This document shows, piece by piece, positions 1-9,094 of a DNA stretch of 64,000 nt (its first letter is position 1; the number at the start of each line of letters is the position of its first letter). Below the pieces are notes generated by a model. The model saw only the letters and a program-made list of their open reading frames with translations. It was not told the DNA's origin and searched no databases. The position numbers were made by a program, and so were the translations under genes. This DNA is from Alteromonadaceae bacterium 2753L.S.0a.02 (GTDB taxonomy: Bacteria; Pseudomonadota; Gammaproteobacteria; Pseudomonadales; Cellvibrionaceae), in contig VISH01000002.1 in NCBI GenBank assembly GCA_007827375.1, positions 1,327,001 through 1,391,000 on the forward strand. Reading direction: 5' to 3'.

Positions 1-51
1 GAGGGTACTTCGAGTTAAAATTCTTAAACTAGCTATTGGGGATATAGAGCC

Positions 52-2163
52 GTGGCACGTAAAACACCTATCGCACGTTACCGTAATATCGGTATTTGTG
101 CGCATGTAGACGCTGGTAAAACCACCACTACCGAACGTGTTCTCTTCTATACCGGTCTGTCACACAAAATTGGTGAAGTGCACGATGGTGCCGCCACCAT
201 GGACTGGATGGAACAGGAACAAGAACGTGGTATTACCATTACCTCGGCTGCGACAACCTGCTTTTGGGCAGGTATGCAGCAGCAGTTCGACCAGCATCGC
301 ATCAACATTATTGATACTCCTGGGCACGTGGACTTCACCATTGAGGTAGAGCGTTCATTACGCGTTCTCGACGGTGCCGTAGTTGTGTTGTGTGGGTCTT
401 CTGGTGTGCAGCCGCAAACCGAAACTGTTTGGCGTCAGGCGAACAAATACGAAGTACCCCGCATGGTTTTCGTGAATAAAATGGACCGTGCCGGCGCAAA
501 CTTTATGAGTGTTGTTAAGCAGCTTAAAGACCGTCTGGGTGCTAACGCAGTACCTTTACAAATGACTATCGGTGCTGAAGACGAATTTAAAGGCGTCGTC
601 GATTTGGTTAAAATGAAAGCCATCCTGTGGAACGAAGAAGACATGGGTATGACATTCGACTACGCTGAAATTCCAGATGATCTCAAAGACGAGTGCGATG
701 AGATGCGTGAGTATATGGTTGAAGCCGCGGCTGAAGCCAATGAAGAGCTCATGGAAAAATACCTGGAAGACGGTGAGCTAACTGAAGAGGAAATTAAAAA
801 GGGATTGCGTTTGCGTACGCTCGCAAATGAAATCGTACCTGTTTTGGGCGGTTCTGCCTTTAAAAACAAAGGTGTACAGGCGGTACTGGATGCTGTTATT
901 GAGTACCTGCCGGCGCCAACAGAAGTTAAAGCTATTCAGGGTACCCTGGAAGACGGTGAAACAGTTGCAGAGCGTCACGCTGACGACGCTGAGCCCTTCT
1001 CCGCGTTGGCATTCAAAATTGCTACTGACCCCTTTGTTGGTACCCTCACTTTCTTCCGTGTTTACTCTGGTAAGCTCGAAAGCGGTACCGCAGTGTATAA
1101 CTCGGTGAAGCTTAAAAAAGAGCGCGTTGGCCGTATGGTGCAAATGCACTCTAACAGTCGAGAAGAAATCAAAGAGGTGTTGGCTGGCGATATCGCTGCA
1201 GCGATCGGCCTCAAGGACGTCACTACTGGTGATACCCTGTGCGCCGAGGGCAGTAAAATTGTACTGGAGCGTATGGAATTCCCCGAGCCTGTAATTTCCG
1301 TTGCTGTTGAGCCAAAATCAAAAGCAGACCAGGAAAAGATGGGGATTGCATTGGGTAAACTGGCTCAGGAAGACCCTTCTTTCCGAGTAAAAACCGACGA
1401 AGAAACCGGACAGACTATTATTTCCGGTATGGGTGAATTGCACCTCGATATTCTCGTCGATCGTATGCGTCGTGAATTTAACGTAGAAGCCAATATTGGT
1501 AAGCCTCAGGTGGCATACCGTGAACGTATTACTCGAACTATAGAGATCGAGGGTAAGTTCGTACGTCAGTCTGGTGGTCGTGGTCAGTTCGGACACGTTT
1601 GGGTTCGTTTTGAACCAGCCGAAGACACCAACGCTGAAGGTCTTGAATTCGTCAATGAAATTGTGGGCGGTGTGGTTCCCAAGGAATACATCCCTGCAGT
1701 TGAAAAGGGTATTTCCGAGCAAATGCAAAACGGTATTCTCGCCGGTTACCCTCTCTTGGGGCTTAAAGCAAGCTTGTACGATGGCTCATACCACGATGTT
1801 GACTCCAGTGAAATGGCCTTTAAAATTGCTGCCTCAATGGCGACCAAGAAGTTGGCACAGGAAGGCGGAGCTGTACTGCTTGAGCCAATGATGAAGGTTG
1901 AAGTCGTAACCCCTGAAGAAAACATGGGCGATGTGGTTGGTGACCTGAACCGCCGCCGCGGCCTCATTCAGGGCATGGACGAGAACCCTTCAGGTAAGGT
2001 TGTTAACGCAGAAGTGCCTCTGGCCGAAATGTTCGGTTACGCCACTGACCTGCGTTCAGCAACTCAGGGTCGTGCGACCTTCACCATGGAGTTTGAGCGT
2101 TACGCTGAAGCACCAAATAATATCGCAGAAGAAATCATCGCCAAAAACAAGACCGGTGAGTAA
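52..2163 (+). CDS. fusA: Elongation factor G
   Basis: Translocase GTPase that moves tRNA-mRNA through the ribosome after peptide transfer. The 703 residues match the usual length of about 700. The P-loop AHVDAGKTT lies at residues 17-25, DTPGH at 88-92 and the NKMD base-recognition motif near 142. Domains II-V follow, with the domain IV segment around GGRGQFGHV. GTG start at 52; no strong Shine-Dalgarno is visible, but MARKTPIARYRNIGI is the standard N-terminus. It lies 45 bp before tuf as the end of an str-type operon; rpsL and rpsG should be just left of the window. Identity is certain from full-length family character. Confidence 0.98.
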   Translation: MARKTPIARYRNIGICAHVDAGKTTTTERVLFYTGLSHKIGEVHDGAATMDWMEQEQERGITITSAATTCFWAGMQQQFDQHRINIIDTPGHVDFTIEVERSLRVLDGAVVVLCGSSGVQPQTETVWRQANKYEVPRMVFVNKMDRAGANFMSVVKQLKDRLGANAVPLQMTIGAEDEFKGVVDLVKMKAILWNEEDMGMTFDYAEIPDDLKDECDEMREYMVEAAAEANEELMEKYLEDGELTEEEIKKGLRLRTLANEIVPVLGGSAFKNKGVQAVLDAVIEYLPAPTEVKAIQGTLEDGETVAERHADDAEPFSALAFKIATDPFVGTLTFFRVYSGKLESGTAVYNSVKLKKERVGRMVQMHSNSREEIKEVLAGDIAAAIGLKDVTTGDTLCAEGSKIVLERMEFPEPVISVAVEPKSKADQEKMGIALGKLAQEDPSFRVKTDEETGQTIISGMGELHLDILVDRMRREFNVEANIGKPQVAYRERITRTIEIEGKFVRQSGGRGQFGHVWVRFEPAEDTNAEGLEFVNEIVGGVVPKEYIPAVEKGISEQMQNGILAGYPLLGLKASLYDGSYHDVDSSEMAFKIAASMATKKLAQEGGAVLLEPMMKVEVVTPEENMGDVVGDLNRRRGLIQGMDENPSGKVVNAEVPLAEMFGYATDLRSATQGRATFTMEFERYAEAPNNIAEEIIAKNKTGE

Positions 2164-2208
2164 CTGCATTTTTTAGAATCGAAGTTCAAAATTTAGAGGA
2201 ACAGAACA

Positions 2209-3432
2209 GTGGCTAAAGAAAAATTTGAACGTAGTAAACCCCACGTAAACGTAGGCACCATCGGTCACGTTGACCACGGCAAAACCACTTTGACTGCAGC
2301 GTTGACGCGCGTATGTTCGGAAGTATGGGGCGGCGCGGCCGTTGCTTTCGACGGTATTGATAATGCGCCAGAAGAAAAAGAGCGTGGTATTACCATCGCA
2401 ACTTCTCACGTTGAGTACGACTCTCCCAGTCGTCACTACGCGCACGTAGACTGCCCAGGACACGCCGACTATGTTAAAAACATGATCACCGGTGCGGCCC
2501 AGATGGACGGTGCGATCTTGGTATGTGGTGCAACTGATGGCCCTATGCCTCAGACTCGTGAGCACATCCTGTTGTCGCGTCAGGTAGGTGTACCTTACAT
2601 CGTGGTATTTTTGAACAAAGCCGATTTGCTGGCGGAAGACTGTGGCGGCGTTGGTTCTGACGAATACAACGAGATGTTGGAATTGGTAGAAATGGAGCTG
2701 CGTGAACTGCTCGACACCTATGAGTTCCCTGGTGACGACACCCCCATCATTCCAGGGTCTGCCCTGATGGCATTGAATGGTGAAGACGACAACGAATTGG
2801 GCACATCAGCAGTCAGAAAGCTGGTAGAAACCCTGGACGAATACATTCCTGAGCCAGAGCGTGCTATCGATCAGCCGTTCCTGATGCCTATTGAAGACGT
2901 CTTCTCAATTTCTGGTCGTGGTACCGTGGTAACTGGCCGTGTTGAGCGTGGCATCATCAAGGTTGGTGAAGAAATCGAAATCGTTGGTATCAAAGACACT
3001 ACCAAGACCACCTGTACCGGTGTTGAGATGTTCCGCAAACTGCTCGACGAAGGTCGTGCAGGTGAGAACGTGGGTGTGCTGTTACGTGGTACCAAACGCG
3101 ACGAAGTGGAGCGTGGTCAGGTTCTGGCTAAACCAGCAACTATCACCCCACACACCAAGTTTGAATCAGAAGTTTACGTCTTATCCAAAGATGAAGGTGG
3201 CCGTCACACTCCATTCTTCAAAGGCTACCGTCCACAGTTCTACTTCCGTACTACTGACGTAACGGGTGCTGTTGAACTGCCAGAAGGTGTTGAAATGGTA
3301 ATGCCAGGCGATAACATCCAGATGTCTGTGACTTTGATCGCGCCTATTGCGATGGAAGAAGGCCTGCGTTTCGCAATTCGTGAAGGTGGTCGTACCGTTG
3401 GTGCTGGTGTTGTAGCCAAAATCATCGAGTAA
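2209..3432 (+). CDS. tuf: Elongation factor Tu
   Basis: GTPase that carries aminoacyl-tRNA to the ribosomal A site. Residues 19-26 (GHVDHGKT) form the P-loop, DCPGH at 81-85 is the switch II motif and NKAD at 136-139 is the base-recognition motif. GTG start with AGAGGA 9 bp upstream. The protein has 407 residues, about ten more than the typical 394-397. The extra residues sit just after NKAD (about 142-155, Gly/Asp/Glu rich), where E. coli and Pseudomonas have a short turn. It is followed directly by a strong terminator, so rpsJ is not cotranscribed with it here. Confidence 0.98.
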   Translation: MAKEKFERSKPHVNVGTIGHVDHGKTTLTAALTRVCSEVWGGAAVAFDGIDNAPEEKERGITIATSHVEYDSPSRHYAHVDCPGHADYVKNMITGAAQMDGAILVCGATDGPMPQTREHILLSRQVGVPYIVVFLNKADLLAEDCGGVGSDEYNEMLELVEMELRELLDTYEFPGDDTPIIPGSALMALNGEDDNELGTSAVRKLVETLDEYIPEPERAIDQPFLMPIEDVFSISGRGTVVTGRVERGIIKVGEEIEIVGIKDTTKTTCTGVEMFRKLLDEGRAGENVGVLLRGTKRDEVERGQVLAKPATITPHTKFESEVYVLSKDEGGRHTPFFKGYRPQFYFRTTDVTGAVELPEGVEMVMPGDNIQMSVTLIAPIAMEEGLRFAIREGGRTVGAGVVAKIIE

Positions 3433-3450
3433 TCGATACACTCCACACTA

Positions 3451-3478
3451 AAAAGGCCGCATTTATGCGGCCTTTTTT
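3451..3478 (+). terminator. Rho-independent terminator after tuf
   Basis: GGCCGCA (3455-3461) pairs with TGCGGCC (3466-3472) across a TTTA loop, followed by six T. It closes the str operon 18 bp after the tuf stop. Confidence 0.93.
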
Positions 3479-3693
3479 GTTTGTGTATTTATTTACACTG
3501 GTGGGAACCACAACATCAAAGGTTTTCCGTTTAAAAACATACGCTACCGTTTTTGTGTTCCAATTACAGAGGGGACTACCGCTTTAGGTCAACATATCTA
3601 CCAAAACATTCAAGTGATGGTGTTCTACAGGTGTTCATGTTGAACGCGTTTGTTAGAATGGCGGACTATAAACTGGTATACAAGAATAAGATT

Positions 3694-4674
3694 ATGAATC
3701 TGCACGTTTTCGTCAGACTGTTTACTGCAATTATCGTGGTGTTCTTACTCTCCGGCTGTGGAGATCAATCGGATGTGCGCGTTATTAAAATGGCCCATTC
3801 ACTGGACACCAATCATCCTGTTCACAAAGCAATGGTGTTCATGGCAGAGAGGCTCGACACCATATCTCAAGGAAAAATGCGACTCGATATTTACCCTGGT
3901 GGCCAGCTTGGTTCGGAGCGGGAGTCTATAGAGCTGTTGCAAATTGGCAGCCTCGCCATGACCAAAGTTTCAGCCAGTCCATTGGAAGGTTTTGTACCTG
4001 AGATGAAAGTATTTGGTATTCCCTATGTATTTCGAGATCACGAACATTTCTGGCGGGTACTTAACGGAGATATTGGCAAAGAATTATTGCTGGCGGGCGA
4101 AAAAGTCAGATTGCGGGGCTTAGGGTATTTTGATGCTGGTAGTCGCAGTTATTACACCGTGGACAAAAAAATCGTATCCCCCAAAGATCTCTCTGGTTTA
4201 AAAATTCGTGTGCAGAATAGCCAAACCGCGGTGCGCATGGTGCGAGCCATGGGAGGCTCTGGTACACCAATTTCGTGGGGCGAGTTGTACACAGCACTTC
4301 AGCAGGGGGTTGTAGACGGTGCGGAAAATAACCCCCCCAGCTTTTATTCCTCGAAGCACTACGAGGTGTCGAAGTTTTACACCCTTAATGAGCACACCTC
4401 AGTCCCTGATATTGTAATCATCAGCAGTTATGTCTGGAATTCGCTATCCGGCGAGCAACAACAGTGGCTGCAGCAGGCAATGGATGAGGCAGTTGAATTC
4501 CAACGCAAACTTTGGATTAAATCTACCAATGAAGCATTGGAGGCAGTAGAGGCGGTTGGAGTCGAAATTATCTATCCCGACAAGCAGCCCTTTATGGATG
4601 TTGTGAAGGAAATGCAGGAGAGTTATCAGGGAACGCCAGCGTATGCAATTTTAGAAAGAATTCGAGCCATGTAG
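3694..4674 (+). CDS. TRAP transporter substrate-binding protein, lipoprotein type (DctP family)
   Basis: Solute-binding component of a tripartite ATP-independent periplasmic transporter, which takes up organic or sugar acids with a sodium gradient. The ATG at 3694 gives a 326-residue protein starting MNLHVFVRLFT with a hydrophobic stretch and lipobox LSGC (Cys22). It is therefore probably lipid-anchored, unlike the usual soluble periplasmic DctP. The open frame extends upstream to 3553, but that would bury the signal peptide. The family segment LKIRVQNS carries the Arg expected to clamp a substrate carboxylate, followed by a WGELYTALQQGVVDGAE-like block. It is the first gene of dctPQM. Neighbouring uronate genes suggest hexuronate, KDG or unsaturated uronate as substrate; this is inference. 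Confidence 0.93.
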   Translation: MNLHVFVRLFTAIIVVFLLSGCGDQSDVRVIKMAHSLDTNHPVHKAMVFMAERLDTISQGKMRLDIYPGGQLGSERESIELLQIGSLAMTKVSASPLEGFVPEMKVFGIPYVFRDHEHFWRVLNGDIGKELLLAGEKVRLRGLGYFDAGSRSYYTVDKKIVSPKDLSGLKIRVQNSQTAVRMVRAMGGSGTPISWGELYTALQQGVVDGAENNPPSFYSSKHYEVSKFYTLNEHTSVPDIVIISSYVWNSLSGEQQQWLQQAMDEAVEFQRKLWIKSTNEALEAVEAVGVEIIYPDKQPFMDVVKEMQESYQGTPAYAILERIRAM

Positions 4675-4683
4675 GTGGAATCT

Positions 4684-5193
4684 GTGTTTGCTAAATTATT
4701 AAATCAAGTTGAAATTTATCTCGGCTATTTCCTAGGGTTTCTTATGTTTGCCATAGTGGTGGATGTGAGTTGGCAGGTGATTACGCGTTTTGTAATGAGT
4801 GAGCCGAGTTCTTATACGGAAGAAGTTGCACGCTTTTTACTTATCTGGATTGGTTTGCTAGGTGCAGCCTACGCCTATCGAAAACATGCTCATCTCGGGT
4901 TGGATGTAATAACACGTGCCTTGCAGGGGCGTACTGCTGCCGTGGTTCAAAAAATTACCGACGTTACCTGTTTTTTATTTGCCCTCACCGTGATGGTTGT
5001 CGGTGGGGCAAATTTGATGACGCTGACATTGGAATTAAATCAGATGTCAGCTGCGTTACAAATTCCCATAGGATACGTATACAGCGTGTTACCTCTGAGT
5101 GGTGTTTTGATTTGTCTCTTCGCGCTGGAGCGTATATTTAGTCCGTATCAAAAAATTGCCGGCCACGATCTCGCCGAAGCGAATCAAGAATAA
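4684..5193 (+). CDS. TRAP transporter small membrane subunit (DctQ family)
   Basis: Four-helix membrane subunit that partners DctM. About 169 residues with hydrophobic segments near 12-35, 50-65, 90-115 and 130-155. The family motif around SSYTEEVARFLLIWIGLLGAAYAYR is clear. I prefer the GTG at 4684 because AGGTGG overlaps the dctP stop at the right spacing; an in-frame GTG at 4675, right behind the dctP stop, would add three residues without a Shine-Dalgarno. The layout implies translational coupling within dctPQM. Confidence 0.93.
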   Translation: MFAKLLNQVEIYLGYFLGFLMFAIVVDVSWQVITRFVMSEPSSYTEEVARFLLIWIGLLGAAYAYRKHAHLGLDVITRALQGRTAAVVQKITDVTCFLFALTVMVVGGANLMTLTLELNQMSAALQIPIGYVYSVLPLSGVLICLFALERIFSPYQKIAGHDLAEANQE

Positions 5194-5210
5194 AAAACGG
5201 GAGAGAATTT

Positions 5211-6515
5211 GTGGAATTATCTGTTGTAGTTTTGTTGCTAACGTTTGTCGTGCTATTGATGATAAACGTGCCGGTATCCATCAGTATCGGCGTCGCCACG
5301 CTCTTGGCAATGCTGTTCACTATCGATTTTATACCCGCAGTTACCACAGTCGCGCAGCGTATGGGCGGAGGTATCGATAGCTTTGCCTTGCTGGCTATTC
5401 CTTTTTTTGTGTTGTCCGGTTTGTTGATGGGGCGAGGAGGTATTGCGAGTCGCCTTATTGAATTTGCCAAAGTTTTGGTAGGCATGGTTCCCGGTGGTTT
5501 GGCCTTTGTTAATATCATCAGTTGTACATTGTTCGGTGCAATCTCCGGTTCATCGGTAGCGGCAACTTCTGCTATCGGTGGATTTATGATTCCCACCATG
5601 GAAAAAGAAGGCTATAACCGCAATTTTACTGCAGCGATCACCGTTACGTCTTCGACCACCGGTTTGCTTATTCCCCCTAGTAATATTTTAATTATTTACT
5701 CACTTGCCAGTGGCGGTGTTTCGATTGCGGCGCTATTTGTAGCCGGTTACTTGCCCGGAATTTTGGTTTCGTTGGGGCTTATGGGGGTTTGTGCGGTCTA
5801 CGCGAAAATAAATAATTACCCGGTTGGCCGAGTTCCTGCTGCAAAAGAAGTGCTCACGAAAACTCTTGATGCGATTCCCAGTCTATTTTTAATTTTTTTG
5901 GTGATTGGCGGTATAGTCGGTGGTTACTTTACTGCGACCGAAGCCAGTGTGATTGCGGTACTATACGCGCTGTTGCTGTCGGTGGTGGTTTACCGCGAGG
6001 TGAAAATTCAGGACCTTCCAGAGATTTTTACCAAATCGGTGGAAACCACTGCGATTGTGATGCTGTTGATCGGTACATCCACCGCGATGAGCTGGATGCT
6101 CAGCTATGAAAATATCCCGCAGGGCATTAGCAATGCGTTAATGGGTTTGAGTGATAACCCGTTTATTATTTTACTCACCATCAATCTGATTTTACTGGCC
6201 GTTGGAATATTTATGGATATGACTCCCGCGGTATTAATTTTCACTCCGATTTTCCTCCCAGTGGCTGTCAGCCTGGGGATGTCACCGCTGCATTTTGGAA
6301 TTATGATGGTGCTTAATTTGTGTATTGGTCTATGTACACCGCCCGTTGGTAGTGTGCTTTTTGTGGGGTGTAGCATTGCAAAGACATCGATAGCGCAACT
6401 TATCAGGCCACTGTTACCACTCTATGCGGCTATGTTTATTGCGCTTCTGCTGGTGACCTATATTCCTTCCATTAGCGAATTTTTGCCGACTTACTTTGGC
6501 TTATATGGCGAATAA
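5211..6515 (+). CDS. TRAP transporter large membrane subunit (DctM family)
   Basis: Transport channel of the TRAP system, 434 residues with about 12 hydrophobic segments. It carries the family hallmarks: a Gly/Ser-rich stretch GAISGSSVAATSAIGG near residue 105, the segment SSTTGLLIPPSNI and a second PP-containing repeat near CIGLCTPPVG. GTG start with CGGGAGAG upstream, 17 bp after dctQ. Its 3' end converges on the KDG kinase gene with only 6 bp between stop codons and no clear terminator. Confidence 0.96.
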   Translation: MELSVVVLLLTFVVLLMINVPVSISIGVATLLAMLFTIDFIPAVTTVAQRMGGGIDSFALLAIPFFVLSGLLMGRGGIASRLIEFAKVLVGMVPGGLAFVNIISCTLFGAISGSSVAATSAIGGFMIPTMEKEGYNRNFTAAITVTSSTTGLLIPPSNILIIYSLASGGVSIAALFVAGYLPGILVSLGLMGVCAVYAKINNYPVGRVPAAKEVLTKTLDAIPSLFLIFLVIGGIVGGYFTATEASVIAVLYALLLSVVVYREVKIQDLPEIFTKSVETTAIVMLLIGTSTAMSWMLSYENIPQGISNALMGLSDNPFIILLTINLILLAVGIFMDMTPAVLIFTPIFLPVAVSLGMSPLHFGIMMVLNLCIGLCTPPVGSVLFVGCSIAKTSIAQLIRPLLPLYAAMFIALLLVTYIPSISEFLPTYFGLYGE

Positions 6516-6521
6516 AAGCGC

Positions 6522-7478
6522 TTATTTATGATCTAACAGAGGCAAGTATTCCGCGTCAAATTTTGTTTGTTTGACGATGGCGCCTCGGTGACGAATGACT
6601 ATGGAGGCAACGTGCACCCCATGCTCAACTGCGGTACGGTAATCATGACCTTGCATGCGCGCTGATACATAACCCGCATTAAACGAATCACCTGCGCCGG
6701 TTGTATCGACAATTCCCTCGACGCGAGGCACTGGGATGTGGACCTCTTCGCCATCGACAACTGCAACTACTTCTTTGGCGCCGCGCTTTAGAATCAATTC
6801 GTGGATTCCACAAGTCGCGTAGCGCGAAACAGTGGCCTCGATAGTTCCGTCTCCCCAAAGTTGATGTTCGTCATCAAGTGTGAGCAAAGCCACATCCGCA
6901 TGTTTCATCATCTCCATCATTACTGTTTGAGCTTGTTTTTGGCAATCCCAAAGGCGTGGCCGGTAATTGATATCAAAACAAAACACCCCACCTTGAGCGC
7001 GATATTTATCGACGAAATCCAGCAGCACTTCACGCGAATGCTCACTGATAATGGCAAGCGTTATTCCGCTGAAATACAGATAATCGCAGCTCATAAGTTG
7101 TTTGGTGAGGCGTTCGGTATGGTTTTTTTCCGCGAAGAGTTCCCGGGCGCGGGCTTCTTTGCGCCAATAGTAAAATTCGCGCTCGCCATCGGCCGAGTTG
7201 CGGATCATATACATGCCTGGCAGGCGCCCGGGCATGGTTTCTATCATGTGCGTGCCAATGCCTTCCGATGCCGCGAGCGCAATGATTTGAGAGCTATACG
7301 GGTCATCGCCCAGTAAGGTCACGTAATCGGTTTGCGCACCGCTTCTTGATAGGTAGACCGCAGTGTTAAAAGTGTCGCCGGCGAAGCCCAACGCCATGAT
7401 TTCCTGCTCCGAATTGGTGGCTTCCGGGTAGGGTGCAAGCTCTACCATTACCTCACCAATCGCTGCGATTCTTGCCAT
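6522..7478 (-). CDS. kdgK: 2-keto-3-deoxygluconate kinase (PfkB family)
   Basis: Phosphorylates KDG to KDPG, the step before the aldolase Eda encoded just downstream on the other strand. The 318 residues align closely with E. coli KdgK: IGEVMVEL at the N-terminus, GFAGDTFNTAVYLSR, the FYYWR segment, FDINYRPRLW, and the ATP/phosphoryl-transfer motif DTTGAGDSFNAGY with the catalytic Asp. It is transcribed toward the TRAP genes and divergently from the FCD regulator, with a 216-bp control region that contains a 15-bp palindrome. A second PfkB kinase lies at 9095. Confidence 0.93.
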   Translation of the reverse strand: MARIAAIGEVMVELAPYPEATNSEQEIMALGFAGDTFNTAVYLSRSGAQTDYVTLLGDDPYSSQIIALAASEGIGTHMIETMPGRLPGMYMIRNSADGEREFYYWRKEARARELFAEKNHTERLTKQLMSCDYLYFSGITLAIISEHSREVLLDFVDKYRAQGGVFCFDINYRPRLWDCQKQAQTVMMEMMKHADVALLTLDDEHQLWGDGTIEATVSRYATCGIHELILKRGAKEVVAVVDGEEVHIPVPRVEGIVDTTGAGDSFNAGYVSARMQGHDYRTAVEHGVHVASIVIRHRGAIVKQTKFDAEYLPLLDHK

Positions 7479-7599
7479 TAAAATGTCCTGGAAATTATTT
7501 ATGTTTTGATTTCATGCGGGGTATCAATGAATCGCGATAAGCCTTGCGCTTGCCCCACAACCGCCTTGCCTCACTTTGAAGCGGCATGTATGCTTGTGC

Positions 7600-7614
7600 A
7601 CCTATCAGATAGGT
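7600..7614. promoter_or_regulatory. Perfect 15-bp palindrome, candidate operator
   Basis: ACCTATC-A-GATAGGT is a perfect inverted repeat in the 216-bp space between divergent kdgK and the FCD/GntR regulator gene. FCD regulators bind short palindromes and often control their own promoter, so it is a candidate operator. Its ACC...GGT polarity is opposite to the usual GGT...ACC of many GntR sites, which lowers certainty. No second copy was noticed near the TRAP or uxaC promoters. Confidence 0.4.
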
Positions 7615-7694
7615 AGACAGCGCATTCTACCGGAAAGCCAACCACGTAAACAATCAGGAGTCGGTCCCACTGTTGCCCCGCGTGGAGGAGTACT

Positions 7695-8384
7695 ATGCTT
7701 ACACCCATAAAATCCCTGACTTTAGTGGACCAGGCCAATCAGCAGCTCCTCGCGTATATCGATGAATGCGCATTACAAGCGGGTGATAGCCTACCGTCAA
7801 TCGCGCAATTGGTTGATTTGCTCGGTGCCAGTCGAGCAGTAGTGCGCGAGAGTCTGAGAAGCCTGGAGGCACGCGGCATTATTGAGGTGGCGAATGGTCG
7901 CAGGGCCAGAGTAAAGCCGGTGACCTGCGAGCCGCTATTTGGCTTTTTCCAACGGTTTAGCCAGGTGGAGGATCGTGCTGTTTGGGAGTTTGCGGAGATT
8001 CGTGTAGCACTCGAACTACAGTGTGTACGTTTAGCCGCAGAACGCGGCACCGATGATCAGTTTCAGGGCCTGTGTGAAACCGTCAAACTGATGCGTCGCA
8101 ATATTAATCGACCCGATAAATTCGCGGAGCTGGATATGCAATTCCACCTGCAAATTGCACACGCTACCCAAAACACAATGATGGTTCATTTGCTGGAATC
8201 CTTGCGCGATGCGATCCGCGATTGTATCAGGAGCGGATTGCATAAAAAACCAAGCAAAAACCAGATGAACACGGTGCAAACTGCTCACGAGCGTTTGGTT
8301 GATAGGCTTGTTGCTCGAGACGTAGCTGGCGCAGAGCAAGCCTTGCACGCGCACTTTAACGAATCTGTAATGTTACTCGATTAA
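7695..8384 (+). CDS. GntR-family transcriptional regulator, FadR/FCD subfamily
   Basis: Winged-helix DNA-binding domain at about residues 5-75 (LPSIAQLVDLLGASRAVVRESLRSLEARG region) followed by an all-helical FCD ligand domain. The Asp and His residues of LDMQFHLQIAH and the C-terminal AHERLVDRL and LHAHF segments are the metal/ligand-site residues typical of FCD proteins. GGAGGAG precedes the ATG at ideal spacing. It sits between the kdgK kinase and eda, so it probably senses an intermediate of the uronate pathway and controls the TRAP, kdgK, eda and uxaC-uxuB units. Ligand and sites are inferred. Confidence 0.92.
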   Translation: MLTPIKSLTLVDQANQQLLAYIDECALQAGDSLPSIAQLVDLLGASRAVVRESLRSLEARGIIEVANGRRARVKPVTCEPLFGFFQRFSQVEDRAVWEFAEIRVALELQCVRLAAERGTDDQFQGLCETVKLMRRNINRPDKFAELDMQFHLQIAHATQNTMMVHLLESLRDAIRDCIRSGLHKKPSKNQMNTVQTAHERLVDRLVARDVAGAEQALHAHFNESVMLLD

Positions 8385-8428
8385 CCCCTGACAAGCCGCC
8401 TTGGAATAAATCGGCTGGAGAAAAGTGT

Positions 8429-9058
8429 ATGCACGTCGAACTCGAAAAAATAGCAAAAATAAAAGTTGTTCCTGTGGTCGCGATTAACAACGCAGCAGAT
8501 GCCGAGCCGCTCGCTGCTGCTTTGGTTGCAGGTGGTTTGCCGTGTGCGGAAGTTACTTTTCGCACCGATGCCGCACTTGAGTCAATGAAAACCATGGCTG
8601 CTCTTGGCAATATTCAGGTTGGCGCTGGTACTGTTTCAAAAGTTGATCAAGTAAAAGCCGCCGTAGATGCAGGTGCAACTTTTATGGTTTCACCGGGGTT
8701 CAACCCCAAAGTGGTGGAATATTGTGTAAGCAATGGTATTCCCATCGCACCCGGTATCACTAACCCGACTGATATCGAAATGGCATTGGATTTTGACTTG
8801 GAAGTGCTTAAATTTTTTCCTGCAGAAGCTTTTGGTGGGATCAAAACCTTGAAAGCGCTCAGCGGCCCGTATGGCGGAATTAAATTCATTCCTACTGGTG
8901 GAATTAGTGCGAGTAACCTGTTGGATTACCTGGCGTTTCCCAAAGTATTAGCGTGTGGTGGAAGTTGGATGGTAGCGTCAGACCTTATTTCCGGCGGTAA
9001 ATTCAGTGAAATTGAAAAGCTCACCAAAGAAGCAGTTGAACTTGCAAATAGTTTGTAG
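8429..9058 (+). CDS. eda: 2-keto-3-deoxy-6-phosphogluconate aldolase
   Basis: Class I aldolase that splits KDPG into pyruvate and glyceraldehyde-3-phosphate, the last step of both the Entner-Doudoroff and uronate routes. 209 residues, usual length. Glu41 (in AEVTFRT) and the Schiff-base Lys128 (in VLKFFPAE) are present, as is the phosphate-binding FIPTGGI segment. CTGGAG lies upstream of the ATG. It follows the regulator by 44 bp and precedes a second KDG-kinase-like gene by 36 bp, probably one transcript. Confidence 0.96.
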   Translation: MHVELEKIAKIKVVPVVAINNAADAEPLAAALVAGGLPCAEVTFRTDAALESMKTMAALGNIQVGAGTVSKVDQVKAAVDAGATFMVSPGFNPKVVEYCVSNGIPIAPGITNPTDIEMALDFDLEVLKFFPAEAFGGIKTLKALSGPYGGIKFIPTGGISASNLLDYLAFPKVLACGGSWMVASDLISGGKFSEIEKLTKEAVELANSL

Positions 9059-9094
9059 GTGACACTTACCACACACAGTATTTGAGGAATTGCT

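Noticed and set aside
147..1967. Several minus-strand open frames across fusA
   Set aside because: They are shadows of a highly conserved gene with strong codon bias; none has protein-like composition or a start signal.
3553..3693. N-terminal extension of the TRAP binding protein
   Set aside because: It would place 47 residues ahead of a clear lipoprotein signal peptide; the ATG at 3694 fits the family.
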